Assembly (NCBI GenBank): GCA_964471915.1
Contig: CAYYID010000015.1
Span: 1 to 64,000, forward strand
DNA from: JAIEPW01 sp964471915
GTDB lineage: Bacteria; Acidobacteriota; Terriglobia; Bryobacterales; Bryobacteraceae
Direction: 5' to 3'
DNA length: 64,000 bases
Both the position numbers and the translations under genes were made by a program. Each line of letters starts with the position of its first letter. Position 1 is the stretch's first letter. The notes beneath the pieces were generated by a model, which saw only the letters and a list, made by a program, of their open reading frames with translations, was not told the origin of the DNA and made no database searches. Of this stretch, positions 18,287 through 26,073 are shown one piece after another.

Positions 18287-18979
18287 GTGACGGCGCCGGC
18301 TAGAACCAACCTGAAGCGCGACCTGTTCGAGCAGTTCGCGCGTATAGGACAGGCAATCGCCAACGGCCACAGGCTGGAAATGCTCGAGTTTCTTGCACAG
18401 CGCGAGCGCAGCGTGGACGAACTCGCCCGGATGGCGGGGTTGAGCGTGGCCAACACCTCTCAACACCTCCAGAGACTACGGAGCGCCGGCCTCGTCGCCG
18501 CGCGCAAGCAAGGACTGCGGGTCCACTATCGGCTTGCCGGGGACGAGGTGTTCGAGTTGTGGCAGTCGGTTCGCCGTATCGGGGAAACTCGACTCCCCGA
18601 GATCGATAAGCTCGTCCGGTCCCGCCGGCCGGATCGTCACTCTCTGGAAGTGGTGTCCCTGCGTGAATTGCGACAACGAATGCGCGACAGCCGCGTAACT
18701 CTGCTGGATGTTCGTCCGCCCGAGGAGTACGAGCAGGGACACATTCCCGGCGCACGGAGCATTCCGCTCGCGGAACTGCAAGGCCGCCTGCGAGACCTGC
18801 CGAAGGGTACGGAAATCGTCGCGTATTGCCGGGGGCCCTTCTGCTTCCTCTCCGACGATGCAGTCGTTCTCTTGCGCTCCCGCGGCCGTCGCGCGGCCCG
18901 TTTGGAGCAAGGGTTTCCCGACTGGAAAGCAATGGGTTGGAGAGTTGAGTTTACCACTCAGCGGCAGGCTAGCCCATGA
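18287..18979 (+). CDS. ArsR-family regulator fused to a rhodanese domain
   Basis: 230 aa, GTG start. Residues about 10-95 form an ArsR/SmtB winged helix (RSVDELARMAGLSVANTSQHLQRLRSAGLV is the recognition region). Residues about 120-222 form a rhodanese domain with DVRPPEEYEQGHIPGARSIP and the active-site loop AYCRGPFCFLS, which has the catalytic Cys plus a second Cys four residues later. No classic CVC metal site is seen in the ArsR part. This fusion is a known arrangement; the rhodanese may sense sulfane sulfur, thiols or metalloids. It overlaps the methyltransferase start by 4 bp (ATGA), so the two are translationally coupled. Confidence 0.92.
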   Translation: MTAPARTNLKRDLFEQFARIGQAIANGHRLEMLEFLAQRERSVDELARMAGLSVANTSQHLQRLRSAGLVAARKQGLRVHYRLAGDEVFELWQSVRRIGETRLPEIDKLVRSRRPDRHSLEVVSLRELRQRMRDSRVTLLDVRPPEEYEQGHIPGARSIPLAELQGRLRDLPKGTEIVAYCRGPFCFLSDDAVVLLRSRGRRAARLEQGFPDWKAMGWRVEFTTQRQASP

Positions 18980-19713
18980 GCGCGGACCCTCATATCCTGC
19001 GCTCAGGAGTGCTGGCGACGTACTCTGCCGCGGCGACGGATCCGGCGGCGAAGCACGCCTTCCCGGTGGGACGGGCATTCGCCCTGAGTGTTGGATATCC
19101 AGAGGAACTGATCGATCGGCTGCCTGCGGAAGCGTCCGTGTCGTTCGCCGGCGTCTCGAACATTTCCCTTCGGGCGCCGGTCCGCGAGGGTTCAGTGGTC
19201 CTCGATCTCGGGTGCGGGGCCGGGTTGGACAGCATCATCGCCGCCGAGCGGACGGGAGCCCACGGGCGCGTCCTTGGTGTGGACTTTAGCGGCCAGATGC
19301 TCGACAGAGCTCGCACCGCAGCCGGTCGCGCAGGTGCGCTGAACCTCACATTTGTCCACGCCTCGGGGGAGGCACTCCCGGTTGCGAACGAATCGGTGGA
19401 TGTCGCGCTCGTCAACGGGATCTTCAACCTCAACCCTTTCCGGCAGGCGATCTTTCATGAACTGGCTCGGGTGTTGAAACCCGAGGGGCAGGTGTTCGGA
19501 GCGGAGTTGATTCTGAATGCGCCGTTGCCCCAGCCGCTCGAGACCGGAAGCGCCAACTGGTTCTCCTGAATCGCGGGAGCCAAGGATGCAGGTGCATTCC
19601 TCACCGAGTTCAGGGAGGCGGGATTCCGTAACGCCGTAATTCTCCGGACCTTCCACAACGCCAGAACCAAGCACCCGTCCGTGGCAGCGGCCGAGTATCT
19701 CGCTACCCGCTGA
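18976..19713 (+). CDS. ArsM-like SAM methyltransferase, probable selenoprotein (in-frame TGA = Sec198)
   Basis: Read through one TGA (19567-19569) the frame gives 245 aa ending at TGA 19711-19713. The Rossmann methyltransferase domain is clear: VLDLGCGAGLDS (motif I), VLGVDFSGQML (motif II), HASGEALPVANESVDVALVNGIFNLNP (motif post-I/III) and ELARVLKPEGQVFGAEL. The TGA lies in NWFS-TGA-IAGA, where ArsM relatives have a conserved Cys followed by (V/I)(G/A)GA. Family-like sequence (FLTEFREAGF, then NARTKHPSVAAAEYLA) continues in the same frame after it. A SECIS-like hairpin follows at 19583-19601. If Sec is not inserted, the product is a 197-aa truncated enzyme. Sec machinery is not in this window, so recoding is inferred, not proven. 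Confidence 0.75.
19583..19601 (+). promoter_or_regulatory. Bacterial SECIS-like hairpin
   Basis: Starting 13 nt after the in-frame TGA, AGGATGC (19583-19589) pairs with GCAT (19594-19597) and CCT (19599-19601), leaving a single bulged T at 19598 and an AGGT loop (19590-19593). A 7-bp stem with a bulged U and a GGU in the loop is what SelB binds in E. coli fdhF, where the loop context GCAGGU is the same; there the GGU is 19-21 nt after the UGA, here 22-24. This fits the general bacterial SECIS pattern (short stem, small loop with early G). Confidence 0.7.
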
Positions 19714-19959
19714 CGAGTTTCCGAAACGCGCCAGACCGAGCAAGACGCTTTCGACGAATTGCGGCGATCGCTCGTGCCGGTCGTGGAAGGAATTGTCTCG
19801 TCCTGGATCAAGTCCTGGTTCTCTGAATAGGGGATTGAATCGCCGCTCCGGGACGAGGATAGCGGAGGGGGCAAGAACTCCCATTGGGTGAATGTGCCCC
19901 GGCCCTATGGATCCAGTCTGTGCCGCCCACTCTCTGACCGATCCGGAAAGGACGAGAGG
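19714..19959. other. No recognised gene between methyltransferase and adh remnant
   Basis: The frame of the methyltransferase stays open past its TGA to a TAG near 19830, encoding a tail with an ELRRSLVPVVEGIVSSW stretch, but there is no start codon or ribosome site and no family is recognised. It may be the end of another eroded gene. No terminator with a T-run is obvious. Confidence 0.4.
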
Positions 19960-20580
19960 CTAGCGCCGGACAGATTCCTGTCAAGACCAAGACCTGCGGT
20001 GATTGCACGTCGATCTCCATGCCGCGCATGGCGACTGCCCACTGAAGCCCACACTTCCGTTCGTTCCTGGCCATGAGGCCATCGGGTTGGTCGCCGCCCT
20101 CGGATGGGGTGTTGCGATCGTGCTGGAGGCGATAGGGTGGGGGTGCCCTGGCTCTACTCGGCGTGTAGTCATTGCGAGTACTGCCTTACGGGATGGGAGA
20201 CGGTGTGCGCCCAGACGCAATTTGGCGGCTACTCCAAGAACGGAAGCTTTGCTGAATACGTCGTTGCAGATCCGAATTGCGTGGCCTGCTTGCCTGCAGG
20301 CCTTGAGGCTGCGGACGCCGCGCCGTTGATTTGTGCCGACACCACCATCTACAGGGGGATCAAGGAGACCGAAACGAAGCCCGGCGATCCGGCGGCCACC
20401 GTGAAGAAAGAGACCGGCAGTGGAACTCATGGCGTTCTGATGACGGCACCCGCACTCGCTGCGTTCAAACAGGGCATTGGCATGACCCGATAGCGTGGCA
20501 CCTGCGTCCTGGTCGGACTGCCACCAGGCGAACTCCCGAGTCCGCTCTTCCATGTGGTCGCGACCTTTGAACAAGGCAAT
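19960..20580 (+). pseudogene. Zn-dependent alcohol dehydrogenase (AdhP-like) remnant
   Basis: Pieces of one zinc alcohol dehydrogenase appear in order but in different frames. VDLHAAHGD...TLPFVPGHEAIGLVAALG is read from about 20006. GVPWLYSACSHCEYCLTGW...NGSFAEYVVADP is in the next frame from about 20142. After KETETKPGD the whole NAD-binding region is missing and the reading jumps to TVKKETGSGTHGVLM. A TAG at 20491-20493 splits this from RGTCVLVGLPPGELPSPLFHVVA. At least two frameshifts, an internal deletion and a stop make it non-functional. It lies between the selenoprotein gene and the tRNA fragment, supporting decay at the island edge. Confidence 0.85.
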
Positions 20581-21149
20581 CGGAACAGGGCTCGCCCCAC
20601 CAGTTGGTCTGTGGTCGCCCTCACTCTCCGGCAGCGGCCGCCGTAGGTCCTGTGCCGCGGACCAGCAATCATGAGTAGTCTCCAGAGGTGAGCTTCACGA
20701 GTTGCAGTTCTCGCGGGAGATGCCCCCAAGTCGCGCCTCCCCGGCCTTTAGTGAGTTCCCAAGTTCCAATCGTTGAGTTGAGATGCTCTTCGCTGCACCG
20801 GAGAATGCGCCCCAGCCACGTGTCATCAGCGACTGCAACAAGCGGCCAACAACCAGCGAGCGAACTGGCTTTGCACATCGAAAGGCGGGCGCTAAACTGG
20901 CATCGGTTTCGAATGCCATGTTTCCCGGAGGAACCTGGACAGGTGAGCCGGAAAGGAGTCATGCGTGAAGACGGAGGGAGTGTCGCTGTCACCACAACAG
21001 GCCAGATCCGCCTGTCCCAAAACTGTGCCAAAACCCCATCTGATTGGGTGCCTTGAGGTTACTGATCGAGCGAGAGCAGATTCCCCAAGTTGTTGAAAAC
21101 AGAGCAATCAGTATAGAGCCATTGGAGGGTTTGGAGCCGGTTCCCGTAC
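20581..21149. other. Gene-free stretch at island edge
   Basis: About 570 bp with only short, low-quality open frames on both strands and no recognisable protein similarity. It contains a close direct repeat of CCAAAAC (21017-21023 and 21028-21034) about 120 bp before the tRNA fragment, which could be recombinase arm sites. No intact RNA gene is seen. Confidence 0.5.
21017..21034 (+). repeat. Direct repeat CCAAAAC x2 near att scar
   Basis: CCAAAAC at 21017-21023 and again at 21028-21034, separated by TGTG (11 bp period, one helical turn). The spacing and closeness to the tRNA-Thr fragment are what integrase arm-type sites look like, but the match is short and could be chance. Confidence 0.35.
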
Positions 21150-21194
21150 TTCGTAATCAGCAGGTCGCCGGTTCAATCCCGGCGGGTGGCTCCA
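21150..21194 (+). mobile_element. 3' tRNA-Thr(CGT) fragment, probable attachment-site scar
   Basis: 45 nt reproduce the 3' half of a tRNA: anticodon loop TTCGTAA (anticodon CGT), 3' anticodon stem TCAGC, variable AGGTC, T-arm GCCGG TTCAATC CCGGC, acceptor strand GGGTGGC, discriminator T and encoded CCA. The 5' half is absent: the bases before the loop (CGTAC) cannot pair with TCAGC and no D-arm is present. Such fragments are left when an element integrates into a tRNA 3' end. Given its orientation, the intact tRNA-Thr(CGT) and integrase should lie upstream of position 1. Confidence 0.75.
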
Positions 21195-21630
21195 GTCGTT
21201 TCTGTAACGCCTATCCCGGTGTGTTGGTTTCAGCCTGAACGGGAGAGAGGGCGCTCTCCGTTAGGGAGCGTTCCGGCCCGCGGGCGGGGATTCTCGAGGC
21301 ATGAGGGTCTACCGATCCGATGTGGGTTCTTTGAGGAGCGCAGAAGCGAAGCCGCCGCGCTCCGTTCATCGTCTCGATGAGCCCACCGGACTATCCCTGA
21401 GCATGGTTGCGTCCCCGCAGTGCCGCTTCCGTTTCACCCGGCAGAGGCGTTGCAGCGCCGCCGCGACCGGCGTGGCCAACTTCCGGATGCGCCGTGATCC
21501 TTCCGCAGTACAGCGGACGTCTCATGGTTTTCGCTTCAGCAACCTCGGATAACATAGGGGAGCACCTTAGCCAACCGGGGCCGCGCACACCACACAGCTT
21601 ACGCAGCGGTTTGGGTGGCAGGGCGCACTC
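21195..21630. other. Gene-free stretch after att scar
   Basis: About 435 bp with no supported gene. Short open frames exist on both strands but show no domain pattern, and none has a ribosome site. It may hold degraded DNA, given that gene remnants follow directly. Confidence 0.45.
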
Positions 21631-21882
21631 CTATGGATCTCGCTGCCGGTGGCCGCTCGCACCTTGCTATGGCGGTGGTACGGCCGGAACTCCCCACGCG
21701 AGCATCCGTCGGTTACCGAGAAGGAACTTGCCGAACTGGGTGAATTGAATCTCTCTACCGCGCCACCGCTCACCTGGACACGGCTTCGGCGAATCGTCGC
21801 CGACCGCAACGTCTTATTGCTCACCCTCTCCCACGCCAGCATGAACTACCTGTACTATCTGCTGACCAACTGGACGTCTACC
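21631..21882 (+). pseudogene. MFS transporter fragment (hexuronate/glucarate-type)
   Basis: The frame around VAARTLLWRWYGRNSPREHPSVTE...ELGELN followed by LRRIVADRNVLLLTLSHASMNYLYYLLTNW resembles the central loop and TM7 of ACS-family MFS sugar-acid transporters (W.RIL.DRN.LLL..SY..MNY.FYLL.NW). The N-terminal half and everything after TM7 are missing; the reading runs abruptly into an unrelated beta-propeller sequence at about 21885. This is an internal gene fragment. Confidence 0.6.
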
Positions 21883-21898
21883 TGGCGGGCGCCGCACG

Positions 21899-23079
21899 GT
21901 TTACACCGTCGTCGGCAACGAGGACGCGGCGGGGACCTTTCTGGGGGCGCTGGACTCGAAGGAGCACACGAAGCTGGTGGGGGACCGGTCGAATGCCGGC
22001 TATGCGGAGGGGCCGGCGGGCGAGGGCTATCTGCTGTTTGTGCGAGAAACCATGCTGCTGGCGCAGCGGTTCGATGCCGGTAAGGGCGCGCTGGCTGGCG
22101 AGTCCTTCCCGGTGGTGGAGAAAGTGGGTATGGATCGCAGCGGCGGCCGGGCGGCGTTTTCCGCATCCGGCAACGGGATGCTGGTGTATGGGGCGGGCGC
22201 GGGCGCGCAGGCGCGTTTGACCTGGATGGACCGCGGGGGCAAGCGGCTGGAGACGGTGGGAGACCCGGGCGGTTCTTTACACCTGGCCCTGTCGCCGGAC
22301 GGCAGGCAGGTTGCGTTCCGGATGCCGGCGGCGCAAGGGCAAGGCGCGGATATCTGGGTGCGGGACCTGGCGCGCGGCATTCCGACGCGGTTCACGTTCC
22401 ATCCGTCGTATAATGCCGGTCCCGTCTGGTCGCCGGATGCCAGCCGCATCGTGTTCAGCTCCGCCCGGGAGGGCCCTTCCAACCTTTATCTCAAGAACGC
22501 CAGCGGAGCGGGACAGGAGGAACGGTTGCTGAAGTCGGGGAATCCTCAATTCGCCAATGACTGGACGGCCAAGGGGGACCGCTGCTCTATTACGAGGATG
22601 ATCCGAAGACGAAGCGTGACCTGTGGGTGCTGCCGATGACGGGGGAGCGGAAGCCGGCGGTGTTTCTGAAGACGGAGTTCAACGAAGGATGGGGCGTGTT
22701 TTCTCCGGATGGGAAGTGGATCGCCTACAGGTCTGACGAGTCGGGCCGGTTTGAGATCTATGTGCAGCCGTATCCGGCGACGGGGGCGAAGTGGCAGGTG
22801 TCGCGGGACGGGTACGGAATGGATCCGAGGTGGCGGCGGGACGGCAGGGAGATATGCTGGCTGGACGAAGACGGGACACTGATGGCCGCGGAGGTGAGCA
22901 TGGGCCAGACGTTCCAGCCGGGAAACGCGGCGGCGCTGTTCGAGACGGGAATCACGAGGGCCCTGGAGCGCTTCGCGGTGACGGGGGATGGGAAGCGGTT
23001 CCTGGTTCCGGTGCCGGTGGCGGAGACGGAAGGCGCGCGGCCGGTAACGGTGGTGTGGAACTGGCTGGCGGGGGGCTAA
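21899..23079 (+). pseudogene. TolB/PD40 beta-propeller C-terminus (Ser/Thr kinase type), frameshifted
   Basis: Two frames join to give one PD40/TolB-like propeller of the sort found at the C-terminus of acidobacterial Ser/Thr kinases: YLLFVRETMLLAQRFDAGKG, LALSPDGRQVAFRMP, PVWSPDASRIVFSSAREG, then, in another frame from about 22577, LLYYEDDPKTKRDLWVLPMT, GVFSPDGKWIAYRSDESGR and DPRWRRDGREICWLDEDGTL. The shift lies at a run of five G (22573-22577); one more G would restore the frame. The kinase half is absent and the 5' end is fused to an MFS fragment, so it is a pseudogene even if the shift were a sequencing error. Confidence 0.75.
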
Positions 23080-23440
23080 GCGGTAGAGTCTGCCTCGATC
23101 TGGTCAACTTTTGCTCCGCCCCGCTGGTGAAGTTTCGGTGCGCCCTTGACAAGAGATTTGTAAGTTATTGATTATCATTACCTTGCGGGGCTTAATTTCC
23201 GGCGCCCGCCAGGGCGGGGAGGTTCGAGGCCTCATCCGAACCACCCTCCGCTTAAGGCCCTGTTTCGCGGACATTGACCCCCGCCTACGAAGCCGTGAAA
23301 AAATCCACGAATGCGAAAGGCGCTTGCCGCTCGCTGACGCGCGCGGCCCAGTTGTGTGCATGGCGCGACTTTGACCCCCGCCTACCGGCGGGAGCTCAGT
23401 GGGCGAGTTCTTCGGATGCGGATTGGATGCAAACGCGACG
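23080..23440. other. Intergenic stretch with repeats, no gene
   Basis: About 360 bp between the propeller remnant and the end of the amidohydrolase gene (opposite strand). It has an AT-richer patch around 23155-23185 and two copies of a 15-bp repeat listed separately. No protein or RNA gene is recognised. Confidence 0.5.
23274..23392 (+). repeat. 15-bp direct repeat and GC hairpin downstream of amidohydrolase gene
   Basis: TTGACCCCCGCCTAC occurs at 23274-23288 and 23371-23385. The second copy continues into a perfect hairpin, CCCGCC (23377-23382), loop TACC, GGCGGG (23387-23392), about 50 bp beyond the 3' end of the minus-strand operon. No T-run follows on either strand, so it could be a REP-like element or a mRNA-end stabiliser rather than an intrinsic terminator. 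A related TTGACCCCCGC is seen on the minus strand near 30233-30243. Confidence 0.45.
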
Positions 23441-24679
23441 TCAGCGCAGGATCCACTCCGCGGTCTTGGACGCGAGGCGGTCGAACGCCGTCACGCAGAG
23501 TTCCAGGTGCTCCCGCCGGGTGTCCTCGATGCGGTTATGGCTGATGCCGCCGAGCGACTGCACGAACATCATCACGGTGGGGATACCGGCGCGGGCAACT
23601 TCCGCGGCGTCGTGGAGCGGGCCGGAAGGCAGGCGGTGGGAGCGGCCGGCCTTTTCGCGGATGGCGGCGTCGCACAGCTCGATCAGCGCAGGGTGGAATG
23701 GAACCGGCTCGATGGACCAGATGCGGGACCACTCGACGGTGCAGCGCTCCTCGGCGGCGAAGCGCTCGCTGGCGGCGCGGGCCTCGCGATACATGGCGGC
23801 AAGGACCTCGGCGTTCAGGTCGCGCTGGTCGAGCGTGGCCTCGCAACGGCCGACGACGGCCGTGACGATGCCGGGGAACGTTTTGACGCTGCCCATGGTG
23901 CAGACGGCATCCTCATGGCGGCCGGCGATGGTGCGGATTTCGAGGGCGAGGCGGGCGGCGGCGGCGAGCGCATCGCGGCGGACGGCCATGGGCGTGGATC
24001 CGGAATGCGCCTCCTGGCCGTGGAAGGTGATGGCGTGGCGCTCGACGCCCTTGGTGCCGAGCACGACGCCGAGCGGGAGCCCGAGGTTCTCGAGGACGGG
24101 CCCCTGTTCGATGTGGAGTTCGAGATAGGCGGCGGCGTTCGCGCGTTCGGCGGCGGCGGCGGGGAAGCGGTCGATCTCCACGCCGCAGCGGCGCAAGGCG
24201 TCCTCCAGGCGGACGCCGTCGCGGTCGGTACGGTCGCGGTCCGCGGCGATCGAGTGCGTGCCGGCGAACGCGGAGGAGCCGAGCAGGCTGCGGCCGAAGC
24301 GCGCGCCCTCCTCGTCGGCCCAATCCACCAGGCGAACGGTCACCGGGGGACGGCCGCTGTACTCGGCCGCGAAACGGCGCAGGATCTCGAGGCCCGCCAG
24401 CACGTTCAGACAGCCGTCCAGCCAGCCACCGTTGGGGACCGAGTCCAGGTGTCCGCCGATCAGGAGCGAGCGGGGGGAGGCGCCGGGCAGGGTGACCCAG
24501 TGGTTGCCCGCGGCGTCGTAGTGGCGCTCGACGGGCAGGTCCGCGAGCTTGGCAGTGAACCACTCGCGGGCGCGGAGCCAGGTATCGGTCCAGGCGACGC
24601 GCTGCGCGCCGAGGGCGTCCCCGGTGAGGGCGCGGAGTTCCTCGAGTTCGGCGACGGTGCGGTGGGGTTGGAGGCTCAT
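23441..24679 (-). CDS. M20-family amidohydrolase (beta-ureidopropionase / N-carbamoyl amino acid hydrolase)
   Basis: 412 aa binuclear zinc hydrolase. Zn-ligand and active-site motifs are visible: GGHLDSVPNGGWLDG, DEEGARFGRSLLGSSAFAG, LHIEQGPVLE and FHGQEAHSGSTPM, all typical of the AllC/HyuC/PydC group. Length is normal. It is the last gene of a run encoding PreT/PreA and dihydropyrimidinase, 1 bp after the latter. Hydrolysis of N-carbamoyl-beta-alanine (third step of reductive pyrimidine breakdown) is therefore the best call; allantoate or other carbamoyl amino acids cannot be excluded by motif alone. Confidence 0.9.
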   Translation of the reverse strand: MSLQPHRTVAELEELRALTGDALGAQRVAWTDTWLRAREWFTAKLADLPVERHYDAAGNHWVTLPGASPRSLLIGGHLDSVPNGGWLDGCLNVLAGLEILRRFAAEYSGRPPVTVRLVDWADEEGARFGRSLLGSSAFAGTHSIAADRDRTDRDGVRLEDALRRCGVEIDRFPAAAAERANAAAYLELHIEQGPVLENLGLPLGVVLGTKGVERHAITFHGQEAHSGSTPMAVRRDALAAAARLALEIRTIAGRHEDAVCTMGSVKTFPGIVTAVVGRCEATLDQRDLNAEVLAAMYREARAASERFAAEERCTVEWSRIWSIEPVPFHPALIELCDAAIREKAGRSHRLPSGPLHDAAEVARAGIPTVMMFVQSLGGISHNRIEDTRREHLELCVTAFDRLASKTAEWILR

Positions 24680-24680
24680 G

Positions 24681-26060
24681 TCAGAAGTGGTGGGGCTCGC
24701 GCTTGAGGAAGCGGCCGCGGCCGCGCTCGCCCACGAAGCGGCCGTCGACTACCTGCAGTTTGCCGCGCACGGTGACGGCGTGCGGGCGGCCTTCGATGGG
24801 CATGCCCTCGAAGCCGTTGTAGTCGTTGTTGCCGTGCTGGGTCTGGGCCGAGATCACGCCGCGGTACCCAGGGTCGTAGACCACGAGGTCGGCGTCCGCG
24901 CCCGGCGCGATAGTTCCCTTGCGGGGGAAGAGGCCGAAGAGCTTCGCGGCGCGCGTGCTGGCGGCGTCGACGAAGCGATGCAGGTCCAGGCGGCCGCGGC
25001 GGACCCCATAGGTGTAGAGCAGGTTCACGCGATCCTCGATGGCAGGGATGCCGTTGGGGATCGCCGTGAAGGCATCGCGGCCCAGTAGCTTCTGTTCGCG
25101 GTCGAAGGGGCAGTGGTCGGTGGCGACGGTATCGATGAGCCCCTGGGCGAGCGCGTTCCACAGTACCGGCTGATTCCGGCGGTGGCGTAGCGGCGGAGAC
25201 ATGATGTACTGCATCGCCTCCACGCCGCTGCGCTCGGCATAGGTTTTGTCGAGCAGGAAGTGCGGGATCACCGATTCGACGGACAGGCGCACGCCGCGCG
25301 ACTTGGCGGCGACGGCGGCCTGCAGCGCGGGCGCGCAGGAGAGGTGGACGACATAGCCGGCGGCTCCGGTGTTTTCGAGGAAGGTAGCGAAGCGCGCCGT
25401 GCCTTCGGCCTCGACGGATTCGGGACGGCTGGGCTCGTGCCACTCGGGGCCGGTCTTGCCCTCCGCCAGCAGGTGTTCCTGGAGGCGCGCCACCAGTTCG
25501 GCGTTCTCGCAGTGGGCGGTCGTGATGACGCCGAGGCGGCGCGCGAGCGTCAGCGTCTGGAACAGCTCACTGTCCTCGACGCCGAAGAAGTTCTTATAGG
25601 CGAGGAAGACCTTGAACGACGCGGTGCCGTCGCGGACGATGTCGCGGAGCTGGCCTTCGGTCTCCGCCACGAACTTGGTGACCGCCATGTGGAAGGCGTA
25701 GTCGCAGGCGCTGCGGCCCCCGGCCTTGGACTTCCAGAGCTCGTAGCCGGCCAGCGCGTCGTCGTGGCGGTTGGGGCAGCACATTTCGACGTAGCAGGTG
25801 GTGCCGCCTACGAGGGCCGCGATGCTGGCGGTCTCATGGGTGTCCTTGGCGAACGTGGACATGAACGGCAGGTAGATGTGGACGTGCGGATCGATGAAGC
25901 CGGGGAAGACGAGCTTGCCCGTGGCGTCGATCACCTCGGCGTGCGGCGGCGCGTCGAGATGCGCGCCGATGCGGGTGATGGTTTCGTCCTCGGCGTAGAG
26001 GTCGGCGCGATAGCGGGAATCGGCGGTGACGATCTCTCCGTTGCGAATCAGCAGAGCCAT
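24681..26060 (-). CDS. hydA: Dihydropyrimidinase
   Basis: 459 aa cyclic amidohydrolase. Metal ligands are seen in order: HVH in FPGFIDPHVHIYLPF, the Lys to be carboxylated in SFKVFLAYKNFFG, His in TTAHCEN, His in YVVHLSCAPAL, and Asp in VATDHCPFDREQKLLG. These are typical of D-hydantoinase/dihydropyrimidinase rather than allantoinase. It opens dihydrouracil/dihydrothymine to N-carbamoyl-beta-amino acids in the cytoplasm. It is placed 13 bp after preA and 1 bp before the amidohydrolase gene, so the pathway order follows gene order. Confidence 0.92.
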   Translation of the reverse strand: MALLIRNGEIVTADSRYRADLYAEDETITRIGAHLDAPPHAEVIDATGKLVFPGFIDPHVHIYLPFMSTFAKDTHETASIAALVGGTTCYVEMCCPNRHDDALAGYELWKSKAGGRSACDYAFHMAVTKFVAETEGQLRDIVRDGTASFKVFLAYKNFFGVEDSELFQTLTLARRLGVITTAHCENAELVARLQEHLLAEGKTGPEWHEPSRPESVEAEGTARFATFLENTGAAGYVVHLSCAPALQAAVAAKSRGVRLSVESVIPHFLLDKTYAERSGVEAMQYIMSPPLRHRRNQPVLWNALAQGLIDTVATDHCPFDREQKLLGRDAFTAIPNGIPAIEDRVNLLYTYGVRRGRLDLHRFVDAASTRAAKLFGLFPRKGTIAPGADADLVVYDPGYRGVISAQTQHGNNDYNGFEGMPIEGRPHAVTVRGKLQVVDGRFVGERGRGRFLKREPHHF

Positions 26061-26073
26061 GGCGGCGCCTCCC

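Noticed and set aside
19567..19569. TGA as a simple nonsense mutation
   Set aside because: Not excluded, but continuation of family-like sequence in frame, the Cys-equivalent position and the SECIS-like hairpin make Sec more likely than decay.
20669..21031. Open frames on both strands in 20669-21056
   Set aside because: No domain pattern, no ribosome site, biased by overlapping GC-rich codons; not supported as genes.
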